Shown in pieces: positions 8,013 to 16,747 of a stretch of 19,292 bases of DNA. Every line of letters starts with the position of its first letter. Within the stretch, counting starts at the first letter, position 1. The DNA comes from a bacterium (GTDB taxonomy: Bacteria; Patescibacteriota; Gracilibacteria; Absconditabacterales; Absconditicoccaceae), in NCBI GenBank assembly GCA_020629735.1, contig JAHDCT010000008.1, positions 1 through 19,292 of the forward strand. Direction: 5' to 3'. The notes under the pieces are model-generated. The model was not told the DNA's origin and did no database searches. It worked only from the letters and a program-made list of their open reading frames with translations. A program made the translations under genes and the position numbers.

Positions 8013-8381
8013 ATGGATATTACCCAATTTGTTGAAAAATTTGTTGATGCTTATAATGATGGTAAACAAATGGAAATGACCGATGAATACTATCATGATA
8101 ATGTCGAATCTAACGAACCAATAGAATGACGATCAACTACAAATCTAGAAGATAAAATGGAAAGAAATAAACGTTATTTTTCTTTAAACGAAAACATCAA
8201 AACAAGAATGCATAGTCCTACTATTTCAGGAAGATTTTTTAGTGTTAAATATGAAATGACAGCTAATGATTCTTGGGATGGAAGTGATATATCTTTTCAA
8301 GAAATCTGAGTATTTGAAGTACAAGATTGAAAAATTATCAGAGAATGGTTTTTTTATGACCCACCTCAAAATTTAGCTTAG
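8013..8381 (+). CDS. NTF2-like / SnoaL-like small protein
   Basis: The product is 122 aa. The pattern fits the alpha+beta cone of the NTF2 superfamily: an N-terminal helix FVEKFVDAYNDGK, a YYHDNV segment, paired beta strands (GRFFSVKYEMTAND, ISFQEIGVFEVQDGKI) and the terminal IREWFFYDP, the E-x-W/F-F/Y-D signature of SnoaL-type proteins. Members act as small-molecule isomerases, hydrolases or ligand-binding proteins; nothing here identifies the ligand. Glycines in GVFE and DGKI are TGA. It precedes a helix-turn-helix gene by 8 bases, so both are probably co-transcribed. Confidence 0.8.
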
Positions 8382-8389
8382 TTGTTATT

Positions 8390-8644
8390 ATGCCATATAA
8401 AACAGAAGAATACTTAGTACTTGTTAAACAAGCAATTGAAGATTTTCAATTTTCAGAATTTTTTAGTGATAGAGAGCTTTCTTTAAAAGCATGACTCAGT
8501 CCTACAATGGTATCTAAGATTAAGAAATGAACCACTATTCCAAAGCTCTCAACATTAAGAAAATTAAAAATGATATGAGTGAAAATTCCACAGCCATCTG
8601 CTGACGTGATTCATGCATCTAGAGCAAAAAGTACGAAAAAATAG
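8390..8644 (+). CDS. Small helix-turn-helix (XRE-like) DNA-binding protein, paralogue 1
   Basis: The product is 84 aa. LSLKAGLSPTMVSKIKKGTT followed by IPKLSTLRKL is a helix-turn-helix of the Cro/XRE pattern: helix, short turn at G, recognition helix, then P-x-x-x-T-L-x-x-L. The same layout, including FQF and the closing KL-x-x-x-GV, recurs in the product of 8824, so the two are duplicates. It probably acts as a local repressor. It shares a transcript with the NTF2-like gene and is followed by a terminator. Confidence 0.75.
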
Positions 8645-8685
8645 TCTGAACACATAGAAAGTACTTGACATTTCAAAAATCATTT

Positions 8686-8710
8686 AAAACCAGTTCGAAA
8701 CTGGTTTTTT
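8686..8710 (+). terminator. Rho-independent terminator
   Basis: AAAACCAGTT (8686-8695) and AACTGGTTTT (8699-8708) form a 10-bp stem with a 3-base loop, followed by further T residues. It closes the unit 8013-8644. Confidence 0.8.
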
Positions 8711-8765
8711 CTGTTGTTCTGTAGTGGTTAAATATTTCTTACTTACTCATTTTTATTCACTTTTA

Positions 8766-8793
8766 TTGATTTTTTATTCTTTTTTATTATACT
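8766..8793 (+). promoter_or_regulatory. Promoter of the second helix-turn-helix gene
   Basis: TTGATT (8766-8771), 16-base spacer, TATACT (8788-8793), located 30 bases before the ATG at 8824 in a very T-rich stretch. Confidence 0.5.
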
Positions 8794-8823
8794 TTAATTA
8801 CTTTTATATATCAATATTCAAGT

Positions 8824-9099
8824 ATGTCAAAAAATCACAAACAAAAAACAGATGCACATGACCATTATTTTGATCAAGTGATTAATGGTATTTTAAAGTT
8901 TCAGTTTTATAATTATGTCGATGATTCAGAGTTATCTGAGAAGACATGATTATCAATTAGTACCATACATAAGATCAAGCACAAGATGCATTTCCCTACT
9001 ATGAATACTCTTAAGAAATTGAAAAAGGCATGAGTTGAATTGCCTACATTTACACCTGAGTATATGTCAGAACCGCCTGACAATCAAAAACCACCATAA
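8824..9099 (+). CDS. Small helix-turn-helix (XRE-like) DNA-binding protein, paralogue 2
   Basis: The product is 91 aa, a tandem paralogue of the 8390 product. LSEKTGLSISTIHKIKHKM then FPTMNTLKKLKKAGVELP aligns column by column with paralogue 1. The N-terminus is His/Asp-rich and the C-terminus proline-rich. It has its own promoter and terminator, so the duplicates could be expressed differently or regulate each other. Glycines TGL and AGV are TGA codons. Confidence 0.75.
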
Positions 9100-9119
9100 T
9101 GTATTAGTGGTTTTTTTAT
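9086..9119 (+). terminator. Rho-independent terminator overlapping the stop codon
   Basis: AAACCAC (around 9088-9094) pairs with GTGGTTT (9107-9113), followed by a run of T. The left arm is inside the final Pro codons of the gene. Confidence 0.7.
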
Positions 9120-9137
9120 ACCCAAAGATAGAGCTTC

Positions 9138-9167
9138 TTACAAGTAATACCTATATATTTTTACACT
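9138..9167 (+). promoter_or_regulatory. Possible promoter of the small-protein cluster
   Basis: TTACAA (9138-9143), 18-base spacer, TACACT (9162-9167), 13 bases before ATG 9181. It is the only promoter-like sequence noted between the preceding terminator and the thirteen-gene run. Confidence 0.35.
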
Positions 9168-9180
9168 TTAATTTAACACG

Positions 9181-9381
9181 ATGAAAAAAATACTTTCACA
9201 ATTAAGAGTCAAAAAACATAAAGAAACTAAAATACAGAATAAACATGAACTTGAAGAACAAATAGCACCTAAAGAAGTAGTAGACACTATAAATTCAATT
9301 ACTGATGATTCACAATTTATGCAAGCAGTATTCTTTCAAAATATCTGAGATTCCTTTCTAGGAGTAAGAAAGTCATTTTAA
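9181..9381 (+). CDS. Small hydrophilic protein, first of the 9181-13254 cluster
   Basis: The product is 66 aa: a basic N-terminus (MKKILSQLRVKKHK), an acidic middle (ELEEQIAPKEVVD), and an amphipathic C-terminus with one TGA glycine. No membrane segment or known motif. The next gene starts 18 bases on. Confidence 0.55.
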
Positions 9382-9399
9382 TTAATTAACCATAAAATT

Positions 9400-9645
9400 A
9401 TGAATGTTTTAGCTATGGAAACAAAAACAAGAAGTAGTTTGGACGTGAATGTAATTGATATAATTATGGTATGACTAGCTTATCTGTTTCTCAAAATAAT
9501 AGTAATGCTGTATTGAGTAAAGATCATTTGAGCATCTTTGCTATACGTCATTAGTTTTTGAAGATGGATAAGTAAAGATACATTAGACTCATATATTCAG
9601 CTTATGAAGCAAGCTAACCAAGAGATTAATGAGATTTTTAATTAA
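9400..9645 (+). CDS. Small membrane protein
   Basis: The product is 81 aa. A hydrophobic stretch from about residue 18 to 50 (IDIIMVGLAYLFLKIIVMLYG onwards, then ASLLYVISFG) can form one or two membrane spans, with a charged helical tail of about 28 residues. Internal TGA codons at the membrane glycines confirm the recoded frame. ATG 9415 is an alternative start. It lies 10 bases before the next gene. Family not recognised. Confidence 0.6.
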
Positions 9646-9655
9646 TTTTATCATA

Positions 9656-9931
9656 ATGACTGCATCTGATACTATTGCTAACAAATTAGAAATAGCATTA
9701 TTTGAAGTAGAAGATGAACTAGAAAAAGTTCGCTTCAAAAAAGATTCCAAAAGAAATGCTCTTCGTGTTTGAAGATTACGAACAAGAAGCAAGAAACTGC
9801 TCAAAGACTTTATGAATACAACGTATGCACAATCACAACAATGAATACAAGAAATAAGAAATTTTGAGAAGAGATGTAGATACATAAAATCGTTAATTAG
9901 ACAACAATGATTCTTATCACATACCTTTTAA
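9656..9931 (+). CDS. Basic helical protein of unknown function
   Basis: The product is 91 aa. An acidic N-terminal helix (KLEIALFEVEDELEKV) is followed by a strongly basic stretch (FKKDSKRNALRVGRLRTRSKK) and a second basic helix. There is no membrane segment. The charge pattern suggests nucleic-acid or membrane-surface binding, but no motif is recognised. Confidence 0.55.
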
Positions 9932-9945
9932 TCTTTTTATGCATC

Positions 9946-10044
9946 ATGAAATCTAGCACAGATATAATTATAGCTCTTCTCGCTTTCGCAGAATTTTCAG
10001 CAACATTTATGTTCGCTTTTATGATTCTTGCTATGTGATCATAG
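9946..10044 (+). CDS. Very small hydrophobic peptide (single span)
   Basis: The product is 32 aa, almost entirely one hydrophobic helix (DIIIALLAFAEFSATFMFAF), ending at TAG. It starts 14 bases after the previous stop and is followed at once by a strong hairpin. Position in the operon supports it; size limits certainty. Confidence 0.4.
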
Positions 10045-10045
10045 A

Positions 10046-10073
10046 TTAGCTAGGTAGCAACCTACTTAGCTAA
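10046..10073 (+). terminator. Strong stem-loop inside the cluster
   Basis: TTAGCTAGGTAG (10046-10057) pairs with CTACTTAGCTAA (10062-10073) over 12 positions with one G-T and a 4-base loop. There is no T-run afterwards, so it may be a weak terminator, an mRNA-stabilising element or an operator. It divides the cluster into 9181-10044 and 10144-13254. Confidence 0.55.
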
Positions 10074-10143
10074 TTATATCTGCGAGAGGTTATCAACAGA
10101 AATAAAAAATAATCTCTTTTTATACTACTTACTTAATCTACTT

Positions 10144-10470
10144 ATGAAACATCATACTAATGAAACATCAAACTTTACACTAAATAAAGAGAAATTAGCT
10201 GAGTGAATAGCATGGTTACAAGACCACCTAACTTCACTCAAAAATGACTGATCAGAGGTAATAGATCAAGCAAAATCACTATTTGAAGAGAAACGATATG
10301 AAGCTCAGTGAGCATATCATGAGCTACTTGCTGATGTTTATGCTAAAACTGATGAATGAAATAGTGATGTAAAAGAACTAGAACATACATTAAAATCAAT
10401 TTCTGCTAAAGCCAAAGATGCTTGAATAGAATTAGCTATGGAATTGAAAGAAAAACTTAACGATCTATAA
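10144..10470 (+). CDS. Helical (coiled-coil-like) cytoplasmic protein
   Basis: The product is 108 aa, mostly alternating charged and hydrophobic residues (EKLAEGIAWLQDHL, DQAKSLFEEKRYEAQ, VKELEHTLKSISAKAKDAG), predicting long amphipathic helices. There is no signal peptide or membrane segment. It reads like a small stress-type or structural helical protein; family unknown. Its glycines are TGA. It may start its own transcript, being 70 bases after the hairpin. Confidence 0.65.
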
Positions 10471-10496
10471 TAAAATATTTTATCATTTATTTAACA

Positions 10497-10637
10497 ATGA
10501 GAGTTGAATTACTACTGCTTTGAGCGTTATGAATAATAATGATTATCTTGTGAGCAATCGATGAAATAGCTCCTCCAATTATTACATGAGTTTGATTTTT
10601 GATTATTACTTATTTGATATCAAAACTACATAAATAA
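10497..10637 (+). CDS. Small two-span membrane protein
   Basis: The product is 46 aa: a short hydrophobic helix (LLLLGALGIIMIILGAI), a DEIAPP turn, and a second helix (IITGVGFLIITYLIS) ending LHK. Five glycines are encoded by TGA. The two-helix hairpin resembles other small integral membrane proteins, but no family is assigned. Confidence 0.55.
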
Positions 10638-10672
10638 AGAATACAATTTTATTTTAAAACAATTAACTATCA

Positions 10673-11107
10673 ATGAATTATCAACCAATACTATGAATAC
10701 TACTCATTAGTTCGATACTATTTCTTGGTTGATGTGAAAGACCATGAATTGTAGAAATGGAAGCCAATAAACTTCAACAAGAATGACAACAAGAGTTAAT
10801 AGAAGCTAAAGAAAAAGCAGAGGAACTGAGAGAAGAAGCTGAAGAAAATAAGGAAATCGCTGATAAAATGGAAATTGATGCTAATACTAAAGTTCAAGAT
10901 GAGAATTTAGAAGACTATATGGACTCGACAGCCAAGGTATTAAGAGATGAAGCTGAATTAATGGAAGATAGAGCTAACGCAATAGAAGAACTAGCTGAGG
11001 AGAAGAAAGAATACTACGAAGATACTGCAGAAATTATGGAAAAATATGATCAAGATTTAGTAGATACGAATGAAGACTGAGAAATAGTGCCAGAAGAAGA
11101 CTTTTAA
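10673..11107 (+). CDS. Lipoprotein with long acidic coiled coil
   Basis: The product is 144 aa. The N-terminus is a lipoprotein signal: hydrophobic LLISSILF then the lipobox LGGC, whose second glycine is TGA and whose cysteine (19) would be lipidated. The mature part is nearly pure acidic coiled coil rich in Glu, Lys, Ala and Asp (about residues 28-125). This predicts an elongated membrane-anchored protein outside the cell membrane, perhaps bridging to other envelope components. In the standard code only an internal part of about 70 residues would be seen. Next gene after 15 bases. Confidence 0.75.
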
Positions 11108-11122
11108 TTTACACCTAGAAAA

Positions 11123-11584
11123 ATGAAATATCTGAAAATATACATTATATGAATACTTACCCAATTTATATTATTATGAAACTGATTTCAAATTGCTCAT
11201 ACTGAAGCAAGACAAGATAAATACTTTGATCTAATTATTCCAGAGATCAGATTAGAAGATAAAGTAACGATACTAGACAATAGTACATGATGATCAGAAT
11301 CAAATATCATCAATACAATAGATGAAGATGAAGAGATAATTTACTCAATAATTATCTTACCTTGATGATTAGAAGTGGATGCAAGCAGTTACGAGCAATA
11401 TGAGCAAACCCTACTAGAGATTTCTGAAGAAATAGATCAATTACCACTTTATTATTTGATTACTATCTATTGAGATTTTAAAGAAATGAAAGAAACGCTT
11501 GATGTAGATAAGAATGAAGCTCGGATACTAAAACGATTTGATAGATATCTTGAAGATTCAATTCGCTTAAAAAGTGATTTATAA
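11123..11584 (+). CDS. Secreted or membrane-anchored protein of unknown function
   Basis: The product is 153 aa. An N-terminal hydrophobic segment (about 5-26, IYIIGILTQFILLGNGFQIA) with AHTEA after it looks like a signal peptide or anchor. The exported part is acidic with alternating strands and helices (YFDLIIPEIRLEDKV, IIYSIIILPGGLEVD). No motif recognised. It follows the lipoprotein gene by 15 bases and could act with it at the cell surface. Confidence 0.65.
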
Positions 11585-11630
11585 CCTTTAGTCTGTACAG
11601 ATTACTCTCTTACTTTGATAAATATTAATC

Positions 11631-11864
11631 ATGCAAAATATATCCTTAACTAAGCAGACTCCTAAATTACTACCTAGAATAATTATCTTTACGTATATTA
11701 TCTCACAATTCTGATTAAAAAAAATTTTTGCAAGACAGGTAAAATCATGAAAAGAAGTTTCTAAACTTATACACTGATTCCTGAAAAACATTCATAAATG
11801 TTCTTGAATTTCAATTATAGACGCATGAAATACTTATCAGTTAAAAATTAACTTTAAAAAATAA
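11631..11864 (+). CDS. Small basic protein of unknown function
   Basis: The product is 77 aa, rich in Ile and Lys, with a moderately hydrophobic segment at about 15-26 (LPRIIIFTYIIS) and three or more TGA glycines. Homology not recognised. Spacing of 46 bases before and 25 after fits the operon. Confidence 0.5.
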
Positions 11865-11889
11865 TTTTACAATAATTAATACAATTATA

Positions 11890-12228
11890 ATGAAAATGAT
11901 AGTTAAACTTCTCCTTACGTGATTAATTATTAGTGTTGCATCATATATAGTGCCCTGAGTTTGAGTTGAGAATTTTCGGTGGGCTATACTTATATGAATC
12001 GCTATTTCATTACTTAATACAACAGTTGGAAACATTCTGCGTATTATTTCATTACCATTAAATTTCCTCACATTATGACTCATATGATTTCTTATTACTC
12101 TATGAGTGATAAGTTTAGCATGATACATTATTCCATGATTCACTATATGATGATTTTGGAGTCTAGTATTCTTCGCTCTTCTTGTATGAGTTTTAGAAAC
12201 ATTATTTTGAATGGATGCAGTAAACTAA
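11890..12228 (+). CDS. Four-span membrane protein, YvlD / phage-holin-4 family-like
   Basis: The product is 112 aa with four hydrophobic helices. The pattern ASYIVPGVGVENF, AISLLNTTVGNILRIISLPLNFLTLG and then PGFTIGGFWSLVFFALLVG is that of the YvlD/mycobacterial 4-TMS holin superfamily: VPG-V-V after helix 1, LN in helix 2, LPL-LTLG before helix 3, and a PGF-x-x-GF motif before helix 4. Despite the holin name, bacterial members are often found in envelope-stress operons. The PG glycines are TGA. It is the clearest clue that this cluster is envelope-related. Confidence 0.8.
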
Positions 12229-12246
12229 TTTTATACTAATAATTCG

Positions 12247-12474
12247 ATGGTTATCGATTATACACTTTGAATAATAATATTGAGCATTTGGATCATGTTT
12301 TGAATATTTGTCTATCGAAGACTACAACATATTCATACGATAATTTCTGATAGATATCATGAAGACACCAAGATACTACAAGTACAAAAACATAAAATTC
12401 GAATAATTGTTTGAATATTACTTCTCTTATGAATAGCTATTAGCTTAGCTTTTATGATGCTACCAGTTTTTTAA
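12247..12474 (+). CDS. Small two-span membrane protein with a charged loop
   Basis: The product is 75 aa: helix 1 about 6-23 (LGIIILSIWIMFGIFVY), a basic/histidine-rich loop (RRLQHIHTIISDRYHEDTK), helix 2 about 52-73. Glycines are all TGA. Only 4 bases separate it from the next gene, suggesting tight coupling. Family not recognised. Confidence 0.6.
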
Positions 12475-12478
12475 CACT

Positions 12479-12994
12479 ATGCTCAAGAATGTCTTCCAAG
12501 TTCCTAAAGAAAATACAACAAATCACATTGTCGTTAGACAGACAAGGTTTGTTCTGTATTTCATATTATCAATAATTTTCTTATACGTTCTGCTTCTTTG
12601 ATGAGTATTTATTTGATATATTTCAATTGATAGTTGATTTCAAGAAGATTGATTTATGAGTTATCTAGTCTTTGCTAATGTTCTGTTAATAATATTATTA
12701 CGGATGATACTTATTACACGACTTATCAAATATTTTTATTCTTTGGTTATTATTACTCCTCTCAGAATAATACATATTAATTACTGATTACTTTTTAAAG
12801 AATCTATTAGGATAGTAAATTTACAAAGAAATATTTCGATTACTTCTTCTCAAAAATGATTTATTCAAGCAGTATGTAACTTCTGAAATATAGTCATGAG
12901 AAATGCAAATCAGACAGAACTTATCTTAGAGAAAATACCTAGACCTAAATACGTTGCAAAAAAAATTGATGAATTGTGTAAAAAACAAAGTTAA
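12479..12994 (+). CDS. Membrane protein with bacterial PH-like (YdbS/YdbT-type) domain
   Basis: The product is 171 aa. Two membrane helices (about 27-50 and 62-82) precede a compact C-terminal domain (about 90-165). That domain has the strand pattern of bPH2 domains: VIITPLRIIHINYGLLF, then ESIRIVNLQRNISITSSQKG with the L-x-x-I and Q-like positions, FGNIVMRN and a closing IPRPKYVAKKIDEL. Such proteins are small membrane proteins of unclear function often linked to envelope stress or export. The assignment is by pattern only. Confidence 0.6.
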
Positions 12995-13014
12995 TTTTAT
13001 TTAGAAAAATTATC

Positions 13015-13254
13015 ATGAATAACTCAACAACTACAAAAGATCCCATTACAATAGAAAAGCGAATTACCAAGAGAAAATGAGTACCAAGTATTGTAGACTG
13101 AACCAAAGACCTTTTGAGAGTAAAATTTGATTCAACTCAAAACGATTTAGAAAAAATTACTCGATCACGTTTTAATCAAATTTTCAAGAACAAAAACTTA
13201 TCTTTCTTGTACGACACAAGTGAAAATAGCAGATTCTATAAATTCGTATCATAA
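13015..13254 (+). CDS. Small basic protein, last gene of the cluster
   Basis: The product is 79 aa, basic, hydrophilic, without membrane segment (EKRITKRKGVPSIVDGTKDL, TRSRFNQIFKNKNLSFLYDT). No motif recognised. Two TGA glycines. It starts 20 bases after the PH-like gene. No clear terminator follows, but a 337-base non-genic stretch does. Confidence 0.5.
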
Positions 13255-13591
13255 TATATAACATATTTCACCCCCACTTTAACAATGTCAAGCGATTAAT
13301 ACAGTATACTTGAAAGCATACTCAAAATGCCAAAATCAAGAGCAACTATTCTCAAGAATTTACCACTCCGCTAAAGCGAATGAATTTACGGATTCATCAG
13401 GTGAGACATTAAAAGCAGGAGACTTAAAGTTTTTTTAAATTATAGAGCAGATTATCACGGTGTAAGTTATAAAAGTAGAGTTTAATAACATAATTTTAAC
13501 ATTGATACATATAAATCATACATAAGTTATAGAGCAAGATTATAATTCAATCTGTTTTATAACTGTATCTTTATCATTAATTTATATACAC
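13255..13591. other. 337-base intergenic stretch with a coding relic and repeats
   Basis: The first half contains a frame open from 13283 to TAA 13438 (51 codons) with no ATG. Its last part, NEFTDSSGETLKAGDLKFF, reads like genuine protein sequence and suggests a decayed gene end; I do not recognise it. The second half (13437-13564) holds the repeated motif listed separately and the probable fasciclin promoter (TATAAT at 13541-13546). Confidence 0.5.
13437..13564 (+). promoter_or_regulatory. Three imperfect direct repeats before the fasciclin gene
   Basis: AAATTATAGAGCAGATTAT (13437-13455), TAAGTTATAAAAGTAGAG (13463-13480) and TAAGTTATAGAGCAAGAT (13523-13540) share a (T)AAGTTATAGAGCA core. 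AGTTATA in the third copy also pairs as an inverted repeat with TATAACT (13558-13564). The third copy abuts a TATAAT at 13541-13546. The layout suggests activator or repressor sites controlling the fasciclin gene. Confidence 0.4.
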
Positions 13592-14830
13592 ATGAAAAAT
13601 TTTACAAAAAGAGTTTTATGAGTTTCTTTAATTGCATGTAGTGGTATGTTTGCACTATGATCTGTGTCAGCAACTACTATACAAGTGACAACTACTACCA
13701 ATACTAGTACTTCTATTAGTACTCAAGATCAGCAATTGGTTGATATGTTAAAAATGAAAATAGATTCACTAAGTTTAGAAAAAACCGAAGCGATATGGAA
13801 TCGCTTTGTCCAAATTGAAAGTAAGATTCCAAACACACACCCTCAGTATCGAATCATCGAATGGTTATGAGATTATTTGCAATGGTCAGTAGATGATAAG
13901 AAAGAAAAAATGATGATGTGAGTTATCAGTGATATTATGATTGATTGAGATGTTAGCTGATCAAATACGATAGCTGATCTTGCTATGTGAAATGATGATC
14001 TTAGTATGTTAGTTGATATAGTAGTGTTTCTTGACTTAGCTAATACTCTTAAGGCAGAATGAAATTGGACAGTATTTGCACCTACTAATAAAGCGTTTGA
14101 AGAAGCTTTACAGATGCTATGAATAACAGCGGAACAGCTTATGGCAGACAAAGAGCTTCTTAAGAAAATTGTAATGCATCATATTGTCGATATGAAAGTA
14201 ACTGCTGAAACAGCGATGAGTTTGGAGTACTGAACATTAGTAGATACAGCATCATGAGAAACAATAAGAGTAAGAAGTGATTCGAGTAAAGTTTGGATTG
14301 ATAATGCAACGGTCATTGATGCAGACATGATGGCTAGTAATGGTATTGTTCATGTAATTGATAAAGTGCTTCTACCACCTTCATTTCAAGAAATGAACGG
14401 CATGGATACTGATAGATGAGAAATGAATATAGCAGAAATTGCAATGAGTAATGATATGTTCACTACTTTAGTAGCATGAGTACAAGCGGCTGACTGGGCT
14501 GATATGCTTATGATGGAATGACCATGGACAGTTTTTGCACCAACTAATGAAGCATTTACTAAACTTCTATTAGAAAATAATATGACAGTATCACAATTAT
14601 TAGCTGATAAGGAAATGTTAAAATCAGTATTATCTTATCATGTAGTGTCAGGATTCTATACTTCAGCTGACATTATGTGAATGGAATCTAATGCAATGTG
14701 GAAAACTGAAAATTGAGCTTCACTCGATATAGATCCACTAGGTAAAGTTAATGGAGTTTCAATTACTAAAGCTGATATCTATGCAACAAATTGAGTAATA
14801 CACGTTATAGATGAAGTACTGCTTCCATAA
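13592..14830 (+). CDS. Secreted protein with two fasciclin (FAS1) domains
   Basis: The product is 412 aa. A signal peptide spans residues 1-27 (basic start, hydrophobic core, SVSA before the Thr-rich mature end). A Thr/Ser-rich linker and a helical region (47-110) lead to two FAS1 repeats. Domain 1 (about 126-262) has the opening TIADLA, the H1-like NWTVFAPTNKAFEEAL and the closing NGIVHVIDKVLLP. Domain 2 (about 278-412) has NIAEIA, PWTVFAPTNEAFTKLL and NGVIHVIDEVLLP. FAS1 domains mediate adhesion to cells or matrix, so this may be surface or secreted attachment protein, notable in bacteria that live on host cells. Many domain glycines are TGA, with some GGN. A terminator follows. Confidence 0.92.
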
Positions 14831-14845
14831 TAGTGGCTTATATCT

Positions 14846-14882
14846 AAAAAAAGATCTTGTTTGACCGCAAGATCTTTTTTAC
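14846..14882 (+). terminator. Rho-independent terminator of the fasciclin gene
   Basis: AAAAAAGATCTTG ending at 14859 pairs with CAAGATCTTTTTT (14868-14880) around an 8-base loop, with the T-run included in the right arm. The A-rich left arm also makes it usable in the other direction. Confidence 0.85.
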
Positions 14883-14941
14883 TATTCACTTTACATCATT
14901 ATAACATTTGTGCGTATACTAAATATAATTTTATTAACTCT

Positions 14942-16021
14942 ATGATTATGAGAATCAAGAAGATGCTAGATGATATTGCATATGCATTAAAGCCAGCACA
15001 TACAAAGCCAACATTTGAATGATTAACTTGTACATCAAGGAGGTACACTTTTTTCTATCTTGCCTTAATGATGTTATTTGTTAATCAGCTTCATCGAGTC
15101 ATCACAACGTTTTTTCAAGACTCACGATTGTGAACACTTCGTCCGATGTATCTCATATTTTTTGTTACAGTTGTTTCATTTATATTGGCGTGTTGATTCT
15201 ATATTTTAAATTTAGATACAATACAAGACAAATTGACAGCTAGTCTTAAGTGACTCCTAAAAAAAATACGTATGTTAGATCCATACGCTCCATGAGATAA
15301 AATTGTAATGAAAGATTTACATTGTGATGACGAATTACAGGATATTATTGTGGCGTTGAATACCAAATCTTCACTCATACAAGATCATATTGATTATCTA
15401 GAAAGACTGATTTGATTTATTCAACACGAGTTTAATACTCCTTTAGCTATTACTCAATTGCATCTAGAGCGTCTTAAGAAGAATTGAAATTGAGATGATA
15501 ATGAATTTATATGATTACAAGAAGAGATTAATCATATGAAATGATTGGTAGATTCATTGGTGTGATTAATCAAGACAAAAACCGAAGATTTTGATACTGA
15601 AAAACTTTCGTTGTCCGAAACAATTACAAACGTCTGTACTAAATTAAAAGCATTACATGAAGATGCACGTTTTGATATCGATATTCAAGAAGATATAGTC
15701 TTACAAAGTAATAAACAATATATATGGGCTATATGTAGAAATATATGTGATAATGCACTTAAGCATTGATCAGATATTGTTCATATATCAGCAGATGCAC
15801 ATCATTTGCGTATCCAAGATAACTGAGATTGAATTGATTCAGAAAGTTTGAAAAAGATTCGATTACCATTTCGAAAAAGCAAACCAAGAAGTTGAAAACA
15901 AGAATGATTTTGATTGTGACTTTCTTTGGTAAAAGTGCTTACAGAGAAATTATGACGAAAAGTTGATGTACATTCATGAGAAAAATGATGAACTGTCTTT
16001 ATTTTTAATTATTGAGTGTAA
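14942..16021 (+). CDS. Sensor histidine kinase
   Basis: The product is 359 aa. Two membrane helices (about 35-55 and 68-90) flank a very short outside loop, so it probably senses the membrane or a small signal. A linker leads to the HisKA dimerisation domain with phospho-acceptor His162 in GFIQHEFNTPLA, then the ATPase domain: N box ICDNALKHG (268-276), G1 box DNGDGID (293-299), F-box region PFRKSKP (309-315) and G2 box GFGLGLS (322-328), whose three glycines are all TGA. It phosphorylates the response regulator encoded by the next gene, which overlaps it by one base (TAATG at 16019-16023). It lies directly after the fasciclin gene and its terminator. Confidence 0.92.
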
Positions 16022-16683
16022 TGATTTCACTTTGTTTGATAGAAGATAATCAAAAATTAGGATCTATGATTTCAGAAGTATTGATTGACGAGTGATATCA
16101 TTGTGATCGATATGAATCAGTAGAGTCGTTTCCTATACAACATAGTTTAAGGTATCATATATTTTTGTTGGATATTAACTTGCCTTGAGAAGACGGCCTA
16201 TCATTTGCTACCAAACTAAGAGAATGATGAACTGTTGGAATAATTTTTTTAACAGCAAAGTGAACTTTAGATGATAAAATGAAGTGATTTGATGCTTGAG
16301 CAGATGATTATTTGGTAAAACCATTTGAAACTAAAGAACTTATAGCTCGTATTGATTCATTGACCACAAGGTTAAGTGAGCAGTATTATTACGTGTTTGA
16401 TGATATTTATATTGATCAGAAAAATCGTGAGGTAAAGAAATGAGAATCTCACATTCATTTGACTCCTATCGAACGAGAAGTGCTATGATTTCTTTTGAGA
16501 AGTACAGGTTTTGTATGCAGTAGATGAGACATTATAGATCATGTGCGATGACATGATGCATTATTTAGTATGAGTAGATCACTTGATGTAACGATTGCAC
16601 ATCTCAGGAGTAAATTACAAAAAGAAATGATTGAAACTGTTTCTGGAGTGTGATATAAGATTATTAAAAATTGAACGACTTAA
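16021..16683 (+). CDS. OmpR/PhoB-family response regulator
   Basis: The product is 220 aa. The receiver domain (1-118) has the acidic pocket (IEDN, residues 7-10), phospho-acceptor Asp51 in FLLDINLPGEDG, the Thr78 switch residue in FLTAK and Lys100 in LVKPF. The C-terminal winged-helix domain (about 125-218) shows LTPIEREVLGFLL, the recognition helix SRSLDVTIAHLRSKL and the closing ETVSGVGYKI, the classic OmpR signature. It forms a cognate pair with the histidine kinase, translationally coupled through a TAATG overlap. Targets are unknown; the repeats upstream of the neighbouring fasciclin gene are a natural candidate. Confidence 0.93.
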
Positions 16684-16747
16684 ATAATAGTTGTTAATTG
16701 ATGCCTTTACTCTAGAATAGTCAGTAAATTAAATATTCTTCTATCGT

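Noticed and set aside
9589..9885. 98-codon minus-strand frame
   Set aside because: It is antisense to the recoded genes at 9400 and 9656, which have better starts, TGA-glycine usage and operon spacing.
10868..11080. Separate 70-aa acidic protein
   Set aside because: It is only the TGA-free middle of the 144-aa lipoprotein gene at 10673.
11841..12143. 100-codon minus-strand frame
   Set aside because: It is the shadow of the YvlD-like gene at 11890, whose family pattern is convincing on the plus strand.
13873..14151. 92-codon minus-strand frame
   Set aside because: It lies opposite the first FAS1 domain, which is clear on the plus strand.
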